Source: Tateyamaria omphalii (GTDB lineage: Bacteria; Pseudomonadota; Alphaproteobacteria; Rhodobacterales; Rhodobacteraceae). From it: DNA of 64,000 nucleotides. The position numbers were made by a program, and so were the translations under genes. The stretch is taken from the NCBI RefSeq assembly GCF_014651375.1, contig NZ_BMWT01000001.1, forward strand, positions 62,001 through 126,000, given 5' to 3'. Under the pieces are notes generated by a model, which was given only the letters and a program-made list of their open reading frames with translations, was not told the origin of the DNA and ran no database searches. Shown here one piece after another: positions 60,805-64,000 of this stretch; position 1 is the stretch's first letter, and every line of letters starts with the position of its first letter.

Positions 60805-62447
60805 CCGTCCGACCCAATGTCCTTTGGATCATGGCTGACCAACTCAGGTTCGATTACCTCAGTTGCTATGGTCACCCGCACCTGCACACGCCGCATATCG
60901 ATGCGCTGGCCGCGCGCGGTGTGCGGTTTGATCGTGCGTATGTGCAATCGCCGGTCTGCGGACCTTCGCGGATGTCGGCCTATACCGGGCGATATGTGCG
61001 TAGTCATGGCTCGACCTGGAATGGCATGCCCCTACGCGTCGGTGAACCAACATTGGGCGATCACCTGCGCGAAGCCGGAGCGCACGCGGTGCTGGTGGGC
61101 AAGACGCATATGATCGCCGACCGTGAGGGGATGGCGTGGCTTGGTATCGATCCCGAAAGCGAGATCGGCGTGCGACGGTCCGAATGCGGGTTTGAGCCGT
61201 TTGAGCGCGACGATGGCCTTCACCCCGACAGCCCGCGCCAGCAATGGTCGGCCTATGACGATTACCTCGTCGCCCATGGTTACGAAAGTGACAATCCCTG
61301 GGAAGACTTCGCCAATTCCGGCCTCGATGACGATGGCGAATTGCTTTCGGCATGGCTTCTGAAGAACGCGCGCCTACCAGCCAATGTGCCGGAAGAGCAC
61401 TCCGAGACGGCTTATATGACCGACCGCGCCATGGACTTCATGCGAGACGCGCAGGTCGATGGCCAACCCTGGATGTGCCACCTGAGTTACATCAAGCCGC
61501 ATTGGCCCTACATCGTGCCCGCGCCCTATCACGACATGTATGACGAGACGCACATCGTTGAACCCGTCCGATCCGACACTGAACGTCAGACCGATCACCC
61601 CCTGATGCGCGCATATCTGGATGCCCGTGTGTGCCGGAGTTTCTCGCGCGATCACGTGCGGGAACACGTCATTCCGGCCTATATGGGGCTGATCAAACAA
61701 TTGGATGACAACCTGGGCCGATTGTTCGCCTGGATGGATGAGAATGGCCTGAGCGAAAATACCATCGTCGCCTTCACCTCGGATCATGGAGACTATATGG
61801 GCGATCATTGGATGGGCGACAAAGACTTCTATCATGAGATGGCGGTCAAGGTCCCGCTAATCATCAGTGATCCAAGACCGCGCGCAGACGCCACCCGAGG
61901 GACCGTATCAGATGCCTTGGTCGAGATGATCGACCTTGCCCCAACCTTCATGAAGGCCCTCGGATGCGAGGCGAAACCGTACGTGATCGAAGGCCGTGAT
62001 CTGACGCCAATCCTGTACGGAACCGACGGCTTTTCGCGGAAATATGTCATCAGCGAACATGATTACCACTGGTCCGAAATGGCGCGTGCGCTGGACGTGC
62101 CGCAAGAAGACGCGCACACGACCATGATATTCGACGGCCGCTGGAAATACATACGTTGCGAGGGGTTCGAACCGATCCTGTTCGATGTTGAGACGGACCC
62201 GAGCGAACTCGAGGACCTTGGCCAATCCGACCTTCCCGAACATGTAAGCGTTCGAAAACGGATGGAGGCTGCACTGCTTCACTGGGCGACGCGGCATCAT
62301 ACGCGGATCACGGCAACACCAGCCGTCCTCGCCCGCCAAAAACGGGCTGCGCATGATGGTATCCTGATCGGCTTTTGGGATGAAACTGAATATGAAGAGG
62401 CCACTGGCCAAGCGTTTACAACGCTAACGCCTATTGGAAAGACCTGA
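60801..62447 (+). CDS. Sulfatase-superfamily hydrolase, phosphonate monoester hydrolase-like
   Basis: This is a 548-aa alkaline-phosphatase-superfamily enzyme starting MTVRPNVLWIMADQLRFDYL. Metal ligands are in IMADQ (Asp12, Gln14-type). The formylglycine motif C-G-P-S-R at Cys53 and TSDHGDYMGDHW later are present. The segments APYHDMYDETHIVEPVRSD and HPLMRAYLD resemble the promiscuous PMH/arylsulfatases of Rhizobium and Burkholderia. No signal peptide is seen, so it is cytoplasmic. It needs Cys-to-formylglycine conversion by an FGE not found in the window. The substrate is open. Confidence 0.88.
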   Translation: MTVRPNVLWIMADQLRFDYLSCYGHPHLHTPHIDALAARGVRFDRAYVQSPVCGPSRMSAYTGRYVRSHGSTWNGMPLRVGEPTLGDHLREAGAHAVLVGKTHMIADREGMAWLGIDPESEIGVRRSECGFEPFERDDGLHPDSPRQQWSAYDDYLVAHGYESDNPWEDFANSGLDDDGELLSAWLLKNARLPANVPEEHSETAYMTDRAMDFMRDAQVDGQPWMCHLSYIKPHWPYIVPAPYHDMYDETHIVEPVRSDTERQTDHPLMRAYLDARVCRSFSRDHVREHVIPAYMGLIKQLDDNLGRLFAWMDENGLSENTIVAFTSDHGDYMGDHWMGDKDFYHEMAVKVPLIISDPRPRADATRGTVSDALVEMIDLAPTFMKALGCEAKPYVIEGRDLTPILYGTDGFSRKYVISEHDYHWSEMARALDVPQEDAHTTMIFDGRWKYIRCEGFEPILFDVETDPSELEDLGQSDLPEHVSVRKRMEAALLHWATRHHTRITATPAVLARQKRAAHDGILIGFWDETEYEEATGQAFTTLTPIGKT

Positions 62448-62840
62448 TTTTGTGCGGGTAATTTCTTGTCTTCACGCGTAATTTCTTGTCATCACGCGGC
62501 GGGTGCAGGCAACGTGCTCTGGTATCTTTCTTTCACAAAAGCTCCTTGCATCGGGAAATCTTTGAAACGACGTTGCGCTATGACCAAAATTTCGAGGATG
62601 ATATCTGTTCAACCACCTTGCCTCCAATCGCGCATTCTCCAAGAAGGCTCAGTACACCGCAAAATGGTGCCTGAATAAACGGCGGCAATGCGCCGTCCAC
62701 ACAGACGTCAGCGCGCGAGATTGGCTCGATGCTGCGATGCATCCGATGGCCATAAAGAGCCCAAAGTACCAAACTATTGCCGTGCAGCGAATGTCGGCTG
62801 TTGGTGGACAAGCCTCAGAATAAGGTTGTATAATGCAACT
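62448..62840. other. Intergenic region with a 20-bp tandem repeat
   Basis: Two adjacent copies of a 20-bp unit, GTAATTTCTTGTC(T/A)TCACGC, lie at 62458-62477 and 62478-62497 with one mismatch. The remainder has no supported gene. A minus-strand frame at 62578-62811 is open but matches nothing I know. The right end contains the promoter of the MarR-GNAT gene. Confidence 0.5.
62805..62840 (+). promoter_or_regulatory. Promoter and overlapping operator for the MarR-GNAT gene (leaderless mRNA predicted)
   Basis: TGGACA (62805-62810) and TATAAT (62829-62834) are separated by 18 bp. The ATG at 62841 is 6 bp after the -10, where transcription should start, and no Shine-Dalgarno sequence exists, so a leaderless transcript is predicted. 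GTTG (62825-62828) and CAAC (62836-62839) form an imperfect palindrome around the -10, matching 12 of 15 positions with its reverse complement, suitable for autorepression. Confidence 0.6.
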
Positions 62841-63797
62841 ATGACTCGACAACTTCTCACGTCCCGAATCGACAGAATGCGCGCTTCTGCGCGGCATATC
62901 GTGCGAGAGCTTGGCTTTATGCAAAAGGGCCTTGCAGGCACCGACCTGTCGCCGTCCGCCGTTCATACGATTGTCGAGCTGGGTTACGGCACGGTTAACA
63001 CAGCTAGCCACCTTGGGACGCTCCTGCATCTGGAAAAATCCAGCGTCAGCCGCCTTGTTCAAAAGCTCGAAAAAGATGGTTTGATCTCTACGGAACCAGA
63101 CCCGGCCGACAAGCGTTCTCGGATACTTTCATTGACGGATGACGGACGAGTGCTGCTTCGCGATGTTGAACGCTTTGGACGGCGACAGCTGCGATCTGCC
63201 CTCAGTGCTCTATCACAGGACGATGTTGCGCAGATCGGAACCGGACTGTCGCTCTTTGCCAAGTCGCTAAATGCACAAGACCATCCAGTAAAGACCGTGC
63301 TTCCCCAAATCGAGGTGCGAGAGGGTTACTGCACAGGGGTCATCGCCTCTGTCGCACACCTTCACGCTACCTATTATGCGCAGCACTACGATTTTGGGGC
63401 CGTGTTTGAACGTAAAGTAGCAACGGAAATGTCAGAGTTTATGGGACGGATCGGCAACCCAAAGAACACAACCTTCTCAGCGTATTTGGGGGATGAACTG
63501 GTTGGGTCTCTCTCACTTGACAGTGAAGATCTAGGTGAAGGTGTATCGCACTTGCGCTGGTTTATTGTTAGTCCACGTTCGCAGGGGGCGGGCATTGGAA
63601 ACCTGCTGCTTGGAAAAGCGACGGCCTTTGTTGACGATGGCGGCTTTGATCGCACGCACCTGTGGACTTTCCGAGGTCTCGACGCGGCGCGTCATCTCTA
63701 TGAAAAGCATGGATTCGCCCTGGCACATGAGACATCGGGCGAGCAATGGGGCACCCGAGTATTCGAGCAGGAATTCGTGAGGCATTGCACTGCCTGA
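62841..63797 (+). CDS. MarR-type HTH fused to GNAT acetyltransferase
   Basis: The 318-aa protein starts MTRQLLTSRIDRMRASARHI. The N-terminal 145 residues form a MarR winged helix (HLGTLLHLEKSSVSRLVQKL, DPADKRSRILSLTDDGRVLL). The C-terminal 150 residues form a GNAT fold with WFIVSPRSQGAGIGNLLLGK (acetyl-CoA loop R/Q-x-x-G-x-G) and ARHLYEKHGFALAHET. Such fusions are known in many bacteria. Ligand and acetylation target are unknown. The gene probably controls itself via the palindrome on its promoter. Confidence 0.88.
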   Translation: MTRQLLTSRIDRMRASARHIVRELGFMQKGLAGTDLSPSAVHTIVELGYGTVNTASHLGTLLHLEKSSVSRLVQKLEKDGLISTEPDPADKRSRILSLTDDGRVLLRDVERFGRRQLRSALSALSQDDVAQIGTGLSLFAKSLNAQDHPVKTVLPQIEVREGYCTGVIASVAHLHATYYAQHYDFGAVFERKVATEMSEFMGRIGNPKNTTFSAYLGDELVGSLSLDSEDLGEGVSHLRWFIVSPRSQGAGIGNLLLGKATAFVDDGGFDRTHLWTFRGLDAARHLYEKHGFALAHETSGEQWGTRVFEQEFVRHCTA

Positions 63798-64000
63798 AGT
63801 GGATCAACGCAGACTCTCGAAACACTACGCATAAGGGCGACAGGGTCCCGCGTGGTATCGTCGGTGTCAGAACCACAAAAGGTCGGGTCTACGGTGACAA
63901 CAGCCTAACAGTTCAGCCTCATTGTATGGGGAGCCCGACATTGCGTGTCGGATCACCTATTTGGTGAGACTGCCCTAACTAAGAATTCAACGGCTTAGCG
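63798..64000. other. Window end, no gene seen
   Basis: Two small hairpins lie in tandem: CCGACA-ttgcg-TGTCGG (63935-63951) and TCACC-tattt-GGTGA (63953-63967). No T-tract follows, so a terminator is possible but unproven. No open frame with recognisable product is present. Confidence 0.4.

Noticed and set aside
62578-62811. 77-codon frame on - upstream of the MarR-GNAT gene
   Set aside because: No ribosome binding site or recognised homology; it overlaps the promoter region of the next gene.
1-64000. CRISPR arrays, tRNA or rRNA genes
   Set aside because: No regularly spaced repeat-spacer pattern, CCA-type tRNA cloverleaf or rRNA-like conserved block was recognised anywhere; a tRNAscan or Rfam search would be decisive.

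Overview
The window looks like a chromosomal segment of a marine-type alphaproteobacterium of the order Rhodobacterales (Roseobacter group). This rests on protein character, the mostly high-GC core genes, gene pairs such as moxR/DUF58/DUF4159 and pbpC/alpha-2-macroglobulin, and intergenic GC-rich hairpin repeats. No rRNA, tRNA or CRISPR array was recognised. The assignment is by recognition from memory, not by database search.

Layout. 1-12.9 kb is ordinary core: a NIF3/PII-like domain protein (cut by the window edge), an error-prone polymerase DnaE2 that ends early and has no imuA/imuB beside it, DUF1203, a zinc-finger protein, a short chemoreceptor-like protein, polA, small conserved proteins, an ORF6N protein, DUF2798, a hydroxypyruvate isomerase-like protein, an SDR with Phe in place of the catalytic Tyr, and DUF1285. 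A cluster of three related hairpins lies at 12.13-12.30 kb. 12.9-27 kb holds two cell-envelope modules: moxR-DUF58-DUF4159-membrane protein, all with start/stop overlaps on +, and the opposing alpha-2-macroglobulin/pbpC pair on -. 27-37.7 kb holds a hybrid histidine kinase, yaaA, recQ, YggT, a thioesterase, an MFS protein, mepA, a phytase-like esterase, a queuosine-precursor transporter, and arfB. arfB is preceded by an unusual leader: an 18-codon ORF with a 17-nt perfect complement to the 16S rRNA tail, followed by a strong intrinsic terminator.

37.7-56.8 kb is accessory DNA with visibly lower GC. It starts with a coiled-coil membrane protein of unknown function and a complete IS5-type element whose two sides are pieces of unrelated genes. 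Then comes the most interesting region, a 12-gene, one-direction, tightly packed biosynthetic-type cluster (41,674-55,194). Its genes encode tryptophan 2,3-dioxygenase; a kynureninase/class V aminotransferase-like PLP enzyme; a 424-aa protein whose C-terminal half looks like a TDO fold that has lost the distal His; a flavin hydroxylase; a class IV aminotransferase; a kynurenine-formamidase-like cyclase; a HisC-like aminotransferase; a VOC protein; two different ATP-grasp ligases; a cytosolic-type M14 carboxypeptidase; and an MFS exporter. I infer a tryptophan/kynurenine-derived small peptide or amide made by ATP-grasp ligation and exported. I do not recognise it as a described pathway. Three 16-bp direct repeats and a nested inverted repeat sit just upstream. 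On the right it is bordered by remnants of IS3 and Tn3 transposases and of two transporters.

56.8-64 kb holds a TAXI-type TRAP transporter (fused permease plus binding protein) divergent from a MarR regulator and a phosphonate-monoester-hydrolase/sulfatase family enzyme, with a palindrome between them. Last is a MarR-GNAT fusion gene whose promoter predicts a leaderless mRNA.
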